From assembly GCA_963921425.1 (NCBI GenBank), contig OY992834.1:26859923-26923922 (forward strand): 64,000 nucleotides of DNA, read 5' to 3'. Position 1 is the stretch's first letter. Each line of letters begins with the position of its first letter. Positions 34,151 to 46,500 of the stretch are shown piece by piece. The stretch is from Dryas octopetala (Eukaryota > Streptophyta > Magnoliopsida > Rosales > Rosaceae). The translations under genes were made by a program, and so were the position numbers. The notes under the pieces are model-generated. The model made no database searches and was not told where the DNA came from. It saw only the letters and a program-made list of their open reading frames with translations.

Positions 34151-35495
34151 ATCCCTACATTCTACAATTCGCATTGATGATGGTCGGTGTGAAGTGTGTG
34201 CTTGAATGTAATCCTAGGCTAACCAAGTTGAGTGTGCCTGGATGTCTATTAGACTCGGTATCGAGGGCATATTGAATAACTCTATGGTGTGACATAGTCA
34301 TTTTGATTTGTTTGGATGACATCCTTATTGATTTCAATTCGAGTACGAGAATTTGAATTACATTTGAATTCACTCCAATATCTCCTCATAATGAGATACG
34401 AATCCGAATACATGTTTGATTGAAATTAATTCAAGCAAATAAGCAAAACAAGTTTGACAAAATTTTCCAAATGAATTCAAAAGAATAAAAAAAAAATTGC
34501 AACCTAGCTTATAGAACAAAGCACACTTATAAGCTTCATTCATGAATTATGCAAATGCATAAAAATGGCATGGGTTTGAGAATGGATTGTATGATCCATG
34601 TATCCTGCATGCCTTGTGAATGTGGTAATCATGGGCATTTCGGCTCAATAACCCGTTTGGAGGGAGACTGTCGTATGACAGTTGGTCCAGCCCTACCGTT
34701 GAAAAGGGTGTTAGATATCCCACGTCACCAGATGATGGTATTAGCAGGGGAGAGTATAGGTGTGGTCCTAAATAGATGAGTGACAAAATACAACTCTTAT
34801 CAATTTAGGGTGTGATTGATTTGAAGGTTTTTCTTCATGGCTACCTTGGAAGGCTAAATAAGGGAATGATTAGGCCCTTTTCCAATGGGCTGGAAAAGTG
34901 AGAGCCATTTTGGCCTAAGTGTCAAACCCAAACCCAATATTGGACATAATGAGAGCCAACATGAGTTAAAAGCCAAATGAAGTGGGCCCCTCTATGTGAG
35001 GGTGAAAAGAAGGAGAGAGAGACTGCGGCCTGAGTAGCTGATAGCCCATGTGACATGAGCCATACCCATGTGCAGAAGGCGCATCTATGAGGAGAGAGGA
35101 AGGCGTGCTCACAAGGAAAGAGAAGGAAGTGTGTCCCTCGTTAACATACGAGATCTTTTGTCCATAATTGATGACCTAGATGGAGATGCAACAGTCCAAT
35201 TTTTTATTTTTTAAAAAAGCTGGGCTTTTTTTGGACAAAGCATTGGACTAGATCATTTGTCCGTTGGGTTTTGTTCAAAATCAACAACTAGGATTGACTA
35301 TAATCCAAATAAATTGTAACAAAGGCATAAAACTCTTAGAAAAAATGTCAAAAATCTTAGAAAAATTTGGAAAAATTATACAAAAATCCACCAACACTTC
35401 CAAGGACTACTTCACTTAAACCTCTATGTATATCCTAGTTTTCTTCACATTCATCTATCTTTACTCTAAATTTTTCATTAGTTTGTTTACAATGT
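34151..35495. other. Unassigned, no gene seen
   Basis: Contains incidental short open frames on both strands near 34549-34786 and a purine-rich stretch at 35000-35140. Nothing was recognised. Confidence 0.35.
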
Positions 35496-35790
35496 ACCAA
35501 GAAAAAGGAAGTGGTTGAATGATGAGGATAGAGCCCTATGCAATTAACGCTTGTCTACAACACATTGCAAAATCATGCATTGTCGTGTAATAAAGAGATA
35601 CCACATATTGGGGGAAAGTATTAGAGGAGAGATTTGTTCGCCACCATTTGATTAGGTCATCTGAGATCAACGCGAATCTTAGAAATGATCTGATTGATCA
35701 CCGCTGGAAGCGACAAGCTAGGAAATTTCCAACAATGATTTCAGAAGATTTAGCCCAATGTTGTTTGTTTTATCTTGTGCTTGTGTTTAT
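35496..35790 (+). pseudogene. Possible remnant of a Harbinger-associated Myb-like/NAM-associated protein
   Basis: After a frame change the reading RKWLNDEDRALCNA is followed by YWGKVLEERF and, in the 35648-35860 frame, INANLRNDLIDHRWKRQARK. This resembles the EDxALCxAW..YWxRVxxxF..SLxxRW pattern of plant PIF/Harbinger accessory proteins. At least two frame changes or stops interrupt it. The assignment rests on spacing of a few residues. Confidence 0.35.
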
Positions 35791-35919
35791 CTTTAAAGTA
35801 AATCACTCTAAAGTCTATTTTATAGCCCTTAATGATAAACAAACTCACTTAAAAAATTGAAATGATGAATAGGTTGACTTTGTACAAATAAAGTTCATGT
35901 TATATTATATTCCGTGTTT

Positions 35920-36145
35920 TTTGCGCCAAGCGCTCGGTGGTTTTTTTTTTTTTTTAAAGGGAAAATTGTGTTTTTACAATTTAAATAGCTACTATTAGAT
36001 AATAACAGTGATTGTCACTATCTGACAATGACAATTTCATAGCACACAGTGGCATTTTTTTTAGCGCTCGGTGGGTTGTACCGAGTGCTCGGTGTTGGTG
36101 CCAAACGCTCGGCTCATTAAAGTGGACTGTCCAGTCACCATGTTT
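35920..36145. repeat. Repeat with CCGAGCGC/GCGCTCGGT motifs
   Basis: GCGCTCGGTGG, GTGCTCGGTG and ACGCTCGGC occur within 200 bp, with a palindromic GTGATTGTCACTATCTGACA-like stretch between. Related motifs (GAGCCGAGCGC, GCCGAGTGCTTGG) occur at 17192-17250. It is probably a transposon end. Confidence 0.4.
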
Positions 36146-37139
36146 TTGCAGGTGTACCGGCCGATAAGGGTATTTTTCATTTTGGACTTAAAAAGAAAAA
36201 AAAAACCCCTTTATCTTTATAGTGTTTCTTTTCCTTATTGTTTTCTTTTAATTTTTAGCATTGTTGTACTTGTACTTGGGTGTGCCTTTTAATTTAACTT
36301 TTATTGGTTTTGATTGTTCTTTTTTACATTTTTAATATTATGGAATTTGAAATATATTCAATATTAGTATGATTTTCACAATCTCAATGAAACATTTATA
36401 ATGCTACAATATTCATAAATATTGAAGTTACAAATTTCAAATTATTCGGGCACACAATAAAAATAAGGCATATTTTTTAAATTTTGACTCTCAGTACCAC
36501 TTGAGCAATAATATATATATGGCTCTCAAAAAAGTCCACCACCACTGTAGAAGGCCTTACAAGGAGAGGAGATAGAAGATAGTTATTTATTTTTTTCTAA
36601 ACCAATATTTAGGATATATATGTGATGAAATTTGACATAAAACATAATGGAATTGATGGTTTAGACCAAACTGAAATACAATTGAAATTTTGAGGACGAT
36701 TTTGATACAAAGTTTAGTTTAAGGACCCAATTGAGATTTAGACAAAAGTCTATGGACCATTACTGCAATTAAGCATAATCCAAAAACACTTAAAACATGA
36801 ATTCAAATGGCACATCGATTGATTATTGGGAACATAGATCCTACAATTTTGTTTTTCATCTTGAACTGAAAAACAAACTTGTATGATATATGTTCCCAAT
36901 GATCTTGCACTTCCAACATTCTTGAATAAAGAAATAAGTGTTCTTTGAATTATAATTTAGGTTGCAAATTTTCTTTTTTAGTCGGTTTGGGAAGATGGTT
37001 GCTATACACATACACCTATTCTTCTCACTTCACACCCCTTTCTTTCATTCTGTTAAATTACAATTTTAGCCTAATATTAAAAGCCCATTTAGGAAAACTA
37101 TTACTTGAAGAAAAATAAAAAAGGACAAATGTTGCAACC
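36146..37139. other. AT-rich intergenic, no gene seen
   Basis: No feature was supported. Confidence 0.4.
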
Positions 37140-37144
37140 ACCAC

Positions 37145-37426
37145 TGTAACGACCCGATCCCAAGTCTTATTTTTATTTTAAATAAAAATTTAATCTTATT
37201 AGGCGGATTTTATTAAATTTTTAGGAAGGAAATTCTAGTACTTAGAGGAGCGTTTTAAAAATTTAAATTTGTGGCCTTTAAGCTCGAGACGGCTAATTAG
37301 AACTCGAGTTTCCAAACGCATAGGCGAAAATAGTGTTCTAGTTGGAAATTTTGGTATGAAGTGTGGAGAGTTTTCTAGAAAGGGCATTTGAGAAATTTCA
37401 AAACCCAAACACCTCAATTAAATCAG

Positions 37427-37470
<44 letters not shown>

Positions 37471-39872
37471 TTTCTTTCTTTTCCGCAACCCACCCCATGC
37501 ACACACCGGCCTTAGACCAGCCCAGCTATTTCCAGCCACCATCCAACCAACCTAGGCCATTGGCGAGCCCTCTCGCCGGCGCAGACCCCCCACTAACGTC
37601 CCCTGGCAGCCCAACCCCACGCGCACAGGAACAACCCAGAAAAACTCCAGCTACCGCCCCCTTTATCTCGCCAGATTGTGGCCAATTTTCGATGCCAATC
37701 ACCTCCATTTTAGGTGGGTTTTCTTCCTCTTATTGGGCTTTAACTTTCCTGTGGTTTTGTAGTTTAAAACCTTGAATTTAGAAACTTGAAATTGTGGAAT
37801 ATAGAGCCATTTCGAATTTCGTTTAGGTTTCGGACTGGGGGTTCTTATTGGTGATGGTTTTGGATAAATTTCATCCCTAGGAACCCCAATTATTGCTTAG
37901 AATTGAAAGTTTGAGTAGATTTGATGAATGTGGTATTTTAGTCAAAATTTTGATTAGGGGCAGCCGCTTTGGGCGGCACCCACAGTGATTCCGAACCGCC
38001 ACTGCCATTCGTGAATAAAGGATTTTTTTTTGGGGGCAATTGTTGAGTGAGTTGTTGATCTTGGCTATGTTGAATGTGATTGGAGAAACCGAAGTTGTTT
38101 TGGGACTAAATTGAGACCTTGTTGATACCAAATTTCTCTAAAACGAGCTTTTCGACCGAATTAAGTCTTGTGCAGATTTTCTTTTAAGTTTAGGAATTGT
38201 TTGGATGGTTGGTGATGTTGGTTAGAGCCGAGAAGCTTTGAGGTATTTGAGGAGGTGTTTGTGAGTTTAATTTAAACATCGTAAACCGTCGAGTTAGAAC
38301 GAGAGTCGGGTGAGACGTTAAGTTGAGCACACATGCACATTTAAGTATCTTGAGTTGGATCTAATTGTATTTTTTTGATTGTTTATTTATAGGCGAGACG
38401 ACCGTGGCTCGTGTGATCCGGCGGAGGATCGAAACTAGGGCTATCTCTGTGAGTGGACTTGGTTTCTTGAATTTTTTTATAAATTCAAGGATTTGATCAC
38501 TAATATCTTGAGTAATTGATTATTGAGTAGTGAGTTGGATTTTGTATTTTTTTAAATTATTTTCATGAACTTCGAGATTTAAGTCATGATTATTATAATG
38601 AGTTTATCCAAATATGATGATTTGTGAGTTTGACCTTGATTTTAATTGAATTATGGGTTTTAAATGGTTATTTGCATATTTATCATTTGAAAACCAAATA
38701 TGAGATTTTATCTAGCTTTGAAAATTTTTAAATGAGATTTCCATATTGAGTATTGACTTAGTTAATTTGAGAATTTTAGTTGTGGAGGATAGATATTTTT
38801 AATTGGAATTATGCAATAAGTTTATGGATTTAAAGTTTCTTGGGAAAGTACAATAAACTCTACTCTTGGTGGAAAAATGATTTATTTGGGTTATGAAAAA
38901 ATGGTTTTCAAACCACCCATGTTGTACCCTTCAGGTTATTGGATTGGATAGGTCTTTAGGACCCATCACGGCACACATATAAGCTTTGGGCCGTGTGTCG
39001 GGATGCTTCACCCTTTGGGGGATGCTCTGCCTGCACGTGTATAGATTTTACTCCGTGCGTGTGTATGGCCAGGATATTGCTTACTTGTGCGATGCAGGAA
39101 TTCCGCACAAGTGTATGGCCAGATTTTTCAGGGTATATGCATGGTGAAAATTGAATTTTTATCTTCAAGAGTTTAAATATAGATTTTAAATAAGAAATAT
39201 CTTTCGAGTTTTATAAAGATTTCATTTTTATTATTTTTATGACTTTGTTAATTTAGATGGTTGACTATTGAGAAATGTGTTTTAATTTATCTTTTCCTTG
39301 TGTTCCATTAGTTTATAACATTATTAAAGCTTGTAAATGGTTTTAAAACTAGGGGATTTCAAAGAGTGACGTGAGGTCTTAGAGTTAAACGTGGTTATAA
39401 AGGGTTTTCTGAAAAGATATTTAACCTTTGATTTCATTTCCATTTAACTGTCCACTCACTGAGTTGATGTCACAGTTTTTCGTGTTTTGTCTTAAATTGT
39501 TCCCCCAAGACATTAGCAGTGGTGGAGGTCGTGCCAATCACGTCGAGGCATAGCGTCCATTTTCTCTACTCGGATCTTGTAGGCATCGCTTCCATTTTTA
39601 GAAGTTCTTTTTCTTTAACTGTAAAAATTGTTGTAATAGGAGTAGTGGCTCTGATAACCATACTTAAATTATAAGATTATTTTGTATTTGTAGGGTCTGA
39701 GACCCCTTTTTGGTTGTAGTAGAGGTGGTTGAAGTTTTTAGAAGTATTTTTATAAGTTTTATTTATTTTGGGTTAGTCCATTTTCATGGGAAGTTTTGCC
39801 GAATTTTCCTTGATTTTGGATCCCACAGGACCTCTCTAGATTTTAGGGTGGAATCCGGGAGCGGTCCTGTCA
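37145..39872 (+). mobile_element. Solo gypsy LTR, 2728 bp, with a 5 bp target duplication
   Basis: TGTAACGACC..GGTCCTGTCA is flanked by ACCAC at 37140-37144 and again at 39873-39877. No internal region is present, so the element left only a recombined single LTR. A (TC)n tract lies at 37431-37467. The perfect target duplication suggests moderate age. Open frames inside are incidental. Confidence 0.9.
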
Positions 39873-40139
39873 ACCACTAAGCCCAATCCGGTTGTCCGAC
39901 TGGACCCTACACCAGTGGCTCTTCTCCCTTCTCTCTTTTTCCTTGCCTCTTTCTTTTTCTCTTTCTCGTTCTCTCTCATTCTCTCTCATTCTCCATCACT
40001 CTTTTAGCACCTATTTGTTAGTCTCCCTTCCTGTCCGGTAATGGGTGTAAAAAGAGAAAGGAGGAAAGAAAGAGGGATAAAAATAATGAGAAAGAGAAAG
40101 AGAAAGAACTATGGTTACCTAGCTAGATATTGTGAAAAA

Positions 40140-40790
40140 CATAGACCGAACCTTCCTTGTTATAGCATTCAACAACTAATTATTTTTGCAAACAATCTAC
40201 CTCTTCCCATGATTCAAACTCAAGATAATCTTCAGCGGGCTTTGGTTTAGAACCACTCACATATCCCCATTGCTTTTGACAAACAATATTAACTTGAGCA
40301 GTAGCCACCCATTCAACATAGTTGGTACCATCCAACTTATCAAGAGTAATTTCAAAATTCATGTTATGCGAAGAAACAATGGCAAAAGACGGGGACGACA
40401 TCATTGCACCTTTGTCTTTCTTAACCTTGGATGGATCAATACTAGAAGAGCCACCCATGGTCAGAAATCATAGTGGGGAAGCAAAAAACTATGCAAAAGG
40501 AAAAAAAACGAGGAGTAGAAAATCGCCTAGTACCGAGTGCTCAATTGACTTGGCGAGTGACCAGTGATGTCGAGTTTTGTGTCTGAGCAGTGTACATTAC
40601 AATTCTCAGAATCAAGCATAGCAAACGCCTTAAATATCTAGGGTATAAGAAATTTTAGGCAAAATCCTGAAAACCAAGCTTAGATGGAAGATAAAATTTT
40701 GTGGGTAAGGTATCTAAATCTAGACCAGGCTCCCAGAGTTTGAGATCCTAGCTTTGATACAAAGTCAAAATCTAAGTTTTGGAACAATAA
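40140..40790 (-). mobile_element. Fossil copia retrotransposon fragment (primer site and start of gag)
   Basis: On the minus strand a primer-site-like GTATCAAAGC (about 40762-40753) is followed after about 300 bp by a gag start (40458-40180) with KLDGTNYVEW, the hallmark of copia gag. The LTR that should precede it and everything after early gag are missing, so it is a relic. Confidence 0.7.
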
Positions 40791-41074
40791 TTGGGAAATT
40801 TTGTGAAATAACCTCTTTTAATACCAAACTTACTTTTAAGACTCTCAACTCCAAAACATTTTTTTTTTTGTGACCCTTTTGACACTTTTTAGACCAAAAC
40901 ACTCATTTAGTCGGCACATGGTCGACATGTCGACACTGTCGACCAAAAATTTGATTTTAACAAAAATATAAAAAATGTAGAAAACAATGAATGTGATGAA
41001 CTGACTGCAATACCATCTAAAGTAGTTGTAGCACCATTTGTTGACCATATATAATATCAATGTCTACCATCAAA

Positions 41075-41245
41075 ATTTCAAATTTGGAACAACAAACCCA
41101 TGTCAGAATTTCAGATTTGGAATAACAAATCCAGATTGAAATTTTAGATCTGAAACAACAAACTCATATCGGAATTTCATATCTGGAAAAACAAACTCAT
41201 ATCAAAATTTCAGATCTACAACAACAAACCCATATCATCACAGAC
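41075..41245. repeat. Tandem repeat of about 36 bp, roughly five copies
   Basis: Variants of AACAAACCCATATC and AAAATTTCAGATCTGGAAC alternate through the region. Confidence 0.75.
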
Positions 41246-42361
41246 AAGAGAAATCAAGATTTTAAACCCATATAAATCAACAACCAAAAGTCGAAATACA
41301 AAAAGATGGTGCTACAACCATATAAAACCCATATAAATCAAAATTTTATCTTATTTGTAGGACCAGGATCCTTTACCGTACCCATTTCTCTAGTATGCTT
41401 TTAATCTTGGTCATCAACTCTCCCACATCTTTCCCTTTCTTTCTCTCTCTACTCTTTCTTTGATGGCCAAGATTAAAGCATGGTAGGGAAATGGGTAGGC
41501 AAATAGGTAGGGGATCCTGGTCCATTTATGTAAATGTTTATAAACAATCAGTAACGCATAAATCAAACAAAATTTATCACAAAATTCATCATTGATTAAA
41601 TCAACCATGAGAACATTTCAGAAATCTAAGTTGAAACCAAAAATAGAAATCATAAAAAATAAATTAAAAAATATCTCCTCATTTAGCTAGCAGTAGGGGT
41701 GTGCATGGTTCGAAAAACCAAACCACAAAAGAATAACCGTAACCAAACCAACATTTTCAAAATGGCCAATTTGAGAACCAAAATCAAACCAAGTCTAGCT
41801 CAATCCAATTAGTTTGGTTAACCATGAATATTGGTTCGGACGGTTTGGTTATTCGGAGACCAGATAACAACTGGGCCAAAATATTAAGCTCAACTTTATG
41901 AGTTTTTTGGATAATGGCCTATTTTGCAAGCCTAATTTGACTAGCTAAAGACTTATTTTGCATACTTCATATGGCTATATAAAAAGCTCATTTAGAAAAT
42001 CTAAGAACTTTTCAGAAATCCAAACACAAGTTCTAACAAATTTGAACACAAACAAACAAATGACAAGTTCTAATCCGTTACACAACATAAAAAACAGAAT
42101 GAGCAGCCAGCAAAATGAACAAGTGACAAGTTCTTACCCTTTTATAGTTTAAAAACATATATAAACTATAATAGAAAATTTGGTTTACTCTATAATTAAT
42201 GGGTATTAAAATCATATAGTATAAACTATAAACTATATACTAAATAAACTAGAAAGTATATAAACTATAATAAACATATACAAAATTAATTACAAACATA
42301 TATAAACTATAATAGGTATTAAAATCATATATAAAACAATTAATATATAAAAATTAATATA

Positions 42362-43553
42362 AGCACAAGTATATTTACATCCACCAACTATAGGGTCAAT
42401 TTCAAATTGGTCCACGAACTATAAAACATTTCAAATTTTTCCATTAACTATAGGGTTCATTTCAAGTTGGTTCACGAACTATAAAACATTTCAAATTTCT
42501 CCATTAACTATAGGGTTCATTTCAAGTTGGTCTACGAACTAACAAAAAACATACAAACTGGTTGACAAAATTGGGTTGACAAAAAAACCGAACCAAACCG
42601 GATTATTTATATATATTTATATATTTTATATTATATAAAAGTTATATATATTGAATAAAAAAGATGTAAAATGTTTTTTTTCATATGTTCGGGTTCAAAC
42701 TCATGACCTTGTAAGGAGAGTCAAAGTATGAATTCCCAATACACTACTTAACCATTTATGTAATTCAAGTACATGCAATATATTTATAGGCATACTGATA
42801 CTTGAAATATAACAATTTAAAATTAAATATATTTTATATATCATTCCTTTTTTTAAGGATATTACTTTAGGTCTCTATTTAAATATTATCATTGCAAAAA
42901 GTCTAAAATTTTTACTAGTTTGTATTTTATATAATTTATAGTTTCTATATTGTAAACATATTACTAAAAGTCCAAAACTATAATTTATAATTTATATACT
43001 AAAATTATTAGAGTATAGGGTTAATTTTTAAGGTATAAAGTTTCAAACTTTTTGGTTTAGTGTATAAGGTTATGGTGTAGAATATCAATTATAATTTTAT
43101 AAATTATTATATTTCAAGTATCAATATGCCTATAAATATATTGCATGTACTTAAATATAATAAGTGACTAAATGATGTACTGGGAATTCACATTTTTACT
43201 CTCTCCAAGTGGTCATGGGTTCAAACCCAGCATGTTCCAAAAACACCTTATACCTTTTTTATTCAAAATATATAAATTTTATATAATAAATAAAAAATAA
43301 AAAATAAATATAAATAATCCGGTTCAGTTCGATTTTTTTGTCAACCTAATTTTGTCAACCATTCTGTATGTTTTTTGTTAGTTCGTGGACCAACTTGAAA
43401 TGAACCCTATAGTTAATTGGGAAATTTGAAATCTTTTATAGTTCGTAAATCAACTTGAAATGAACCATATAGTTAATAGAGAAATTTGAAATATTTTATA
43501 GTTCGTGGACCAACTTAAAATGGACCCTATAGTTGGTAGATATAAATGTAGCC
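42362..43553. mobile_element. Foldback (Mutator-like) element with very long inverted arms
   Basis: A 9 bp duplication ATTAATATA lies at 42353-42361 and 43554-43562. The arms, about 480 bp on the left and 460 bp on the right, are inverted copies: CCAACTATAGGGT, three repeats of TTCAAGTTGGTCCACGAACT-like units, TTTTGTCAACC, and a tRNA-like GGTCATGGGTTCAAACCC block. The spacer is about 240 bp. It could form a long hairpin RNA if transcribed. Confidence 0.85.
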
Positions 43554-43590
43554 ATTAATATATATATATATATATTATCAGTGGTGATTC

Positions 43591-46500
43591 TGTTAAGAAG
43601 TTCCTTTGGCACTCAAGGATTCCTTACCCGACTAGTCTCCAAGTTGTGTTCTCTTAGGATTCCTTGTATATTGTGTTTCTGATTTCTTGTAAACCAAGTT
43701 TCTCTCTTGTATAAATATGTGCACGTATGATTAATAAAGATAAGTCATTCAATTATAATCTTCTACATGGTATCAAAGGTTCTCACGAACTAAACCCTTG
43801 TTTTTTTTTTCTTTCAATTTTCTTTCAATTTTCTCTTTTCTTCTTCCCATGACAACTTCCGCCTCCTCCGACTCAACTCCCTCTCTCTCGGTTGCTGCTT
43901 CTCTCTCCTTACCTGGCCCGAATGTGGGTCACTTCTTCAAACTCACCGAAAGCAATTATCTAATTTGGGAGTCTTCTGCGCTCGTTTCTTGTGGGTCATG
44001 GTCTCTGGAAGTATGTGGATGGTACTTGTGAGGCTCCTTTGGCTCTTCTTCCTTCCACTGCTGGTCACCCTATTCAGCCTAATCCTGCTTATCTTACCTA
44101 GTTTTAGAATGATCAGTTGGTGGTTAGCTATCTTAATTCCACCTTTTCGAGCCTGTTCTTGCTATGATTGTTGGTCATTCAACTGCTAAGGCTGTTTGGG
44201 ATTGTCTCAAACAACACTTTTTGTAAATTTCTATTGCAAATGCAGCCAACCTTCGTTTTCAACTTACGGGGTTGCAAAAGGGTAAAATCGCTTTATTTCT
44301 GAGTATCTTCAGCATGCCAAATCCTTTTCTAATGCACTTACTGCTATCCACCAACTAGTTTCGAATGATGATTTGGTGACGGCTATTCTTCGTGGTCTTC
44401 GTCCGGACTATGCTATGCTTGTTACTGCTATTTTGAACTCTCCCCCGCTTCCCATGTTTCCCGACTCGCATGCTCGACTCCTCTCTTTTGAAGCTCAATC
44501 TCTTTCGTTTTCCTCAACCATGGCGTCTCAAGCGTTACTTGCTGCTCATCAACCTCGGCCGTCTTCCTTCTCCAATTCCATTGGTGGTGGTGGTCGTGGC
44601 GGTCCCTGGCGTGGTGGTCGTGGTGGTGGCCGTGGCTGGCATCGTGGTCGCGGCCAGCGTGGGCGTGGTCGCGGACACTGGCAGTAGTTTTCGAGTTCTC
44701 AGTCCGCTTCGTCGCACCAGCAGCCATCTGCCTCTCCCTCTCCGCAGCAGCCATCTTGGTCTGTTCCGTAGCAGCCGTCGTCGCCCTCCCTTCCTGCTCT
44801 GCCACCGTCCAATGGTTCTGGCCTTCTTGGTGCTTCTCCACAGGCTACCTAGTGCACCTATTATAGCACTCCGGGTCATACCTTCCCCATGTGTCCTCAT
44901 CGCCCCATTCTTTCTGATTCTCCATTTGCGGGTCTACTTGCCTCTTATCCGGTTTCTCAGCCAACGACTTCTTCTGATCAATTTTGGCTTCCTGAAACTG
45001 GGGCGACTCACCACATGACAAACAATGGTAGCGCCTTGCAAGACCCTACGTCTTACAATGGTCATCATGCTGTTTTTATTGGTAATGGTGACAATCTTTC
45101 TATAGCTAGTACCGGTAACATACCCCTCCATCTTGGTTCCTCTTCTTTTCGTTTCAATAACGTTTTCTATGTGCCTCATATTGCGCATAATCTTCTTTCT
45201 GTCACTCGGTTTACCAAAGATAACTATGTTCGCTTTGTTTTTTACCCTTCTGGCTTTTCTATTTATGACTTATCTTCTGGTTGTTGTCTTTTTCAGGGCC
45301 CATGTAAGCATGGTCTTTATCCATTACCTGTTGCATCTCCTCAAGCTTTGTCTGCGTCTGTCTCTGCGTTATGGCACAATCGTCTTGGTCATCCGTCCAC
45401 TGCTCTTTTGTCTCGCCTAGTTCCCTCTCTTCGTTTAGGCTCTAGCTTTAAATTATCTTCTTCATTTTGTAAGCCGTGTGCTTTGGGCAAGTCTCATAAA
45501 CTTCCCTTTATTTCTCCCAATAATATTGCTCCCTCTTTGTTTTATTTGGTTCATTCGGATGTATGGATGTCTTCTGTTCCGTCCAATTCTGGCTATAAAT
45601 ATTATGTCTTATTTACAGATGATTTTAGTCGTTTCTCTTGGATTTTTCCTATGCGACAAAAATCTGAAGTTTCATCACTTTACGACTTTTTATCATATGA
45701 TTCTTAATATTTTTGGATGGTGGCACGGAATTTGTTAATAATTTACTCTCTGCATTTTTTCGAACTCATGGCATTGTTCATCGGATTTCTTGTCTTCACA
45801 CACCCAAACAAAATAGGCTTGCTGAATGGAAACATCGCCATATAGCCATCATTACTCGTATTTTATTGGACACCTCAGGTGCCCCTCTTTCCTTTTAGGC
45901 GGAAGCTGCTCTTACTACAGTGTTTCTCATTAATTTGTTGCCCTCCGCCGTTCTTGGCTGGGCAACGCCTTACTCTCGTCTCTATGGTTGTCCTGCTCCT
46001 TATTCTTCTCTTTGTTTCTTTGGTTGTGCATGTTATCCTCACTTGGGGTCGTATGTTACTAACAAGCTTATGTCTTATTACATAAAATGTGTATTTTTGG
46101 GTTATAGCTTGCAGCATAAAGGCTATCGTTGTTGGGAACCTACCACCAATCGTCTTTATATCTCCAGACATGTAGTCTTCAATGAGCAGTATTTTCCTTT
46201 TCGCCACACCCGGCCTATATCGTCTTCCACCCCTTCTATGGAGCTACTCCTTCGCCCACTCTCCCCGCCTCCTGTTCTGGCTCCACCATCACAGCCGCCT
46301 GCTCCTTTGTCTCCGCGGCCTACTCCTCCAACCTCTTCGCCGCCAGCCCCACCGTCCCCATCAGACTCCTCGGCTCCGCCTTCCTCTTCTGATTCGGAGC
46401 CCGATGCTCCTCATGCTTCTCAACATCCCATGACTACCAGGCTTCGAGCGGGTGTTGTAAAACCCAAGGTTCGAACCGATGGTACTATTCGGTACCCCTT

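Noticed and set aside
37497-37775. 92-codon Pro-rich frame
   Set aside because: Lies inside the solo gypsy LTR; no family and no coding context.
40041-40250. Lys/Arg-rich plus-strand frame
   Set aside because: Antisense to a copia gag relic and purine-rich flank; no zinc knuckle or other motif confirmed.
44428-44900. Minus-strand frames of 121 and 137 codons rich in Arg/His/Thr
   Set aside because: Antisense of the Gly/Arg-rich tail of copia gag.
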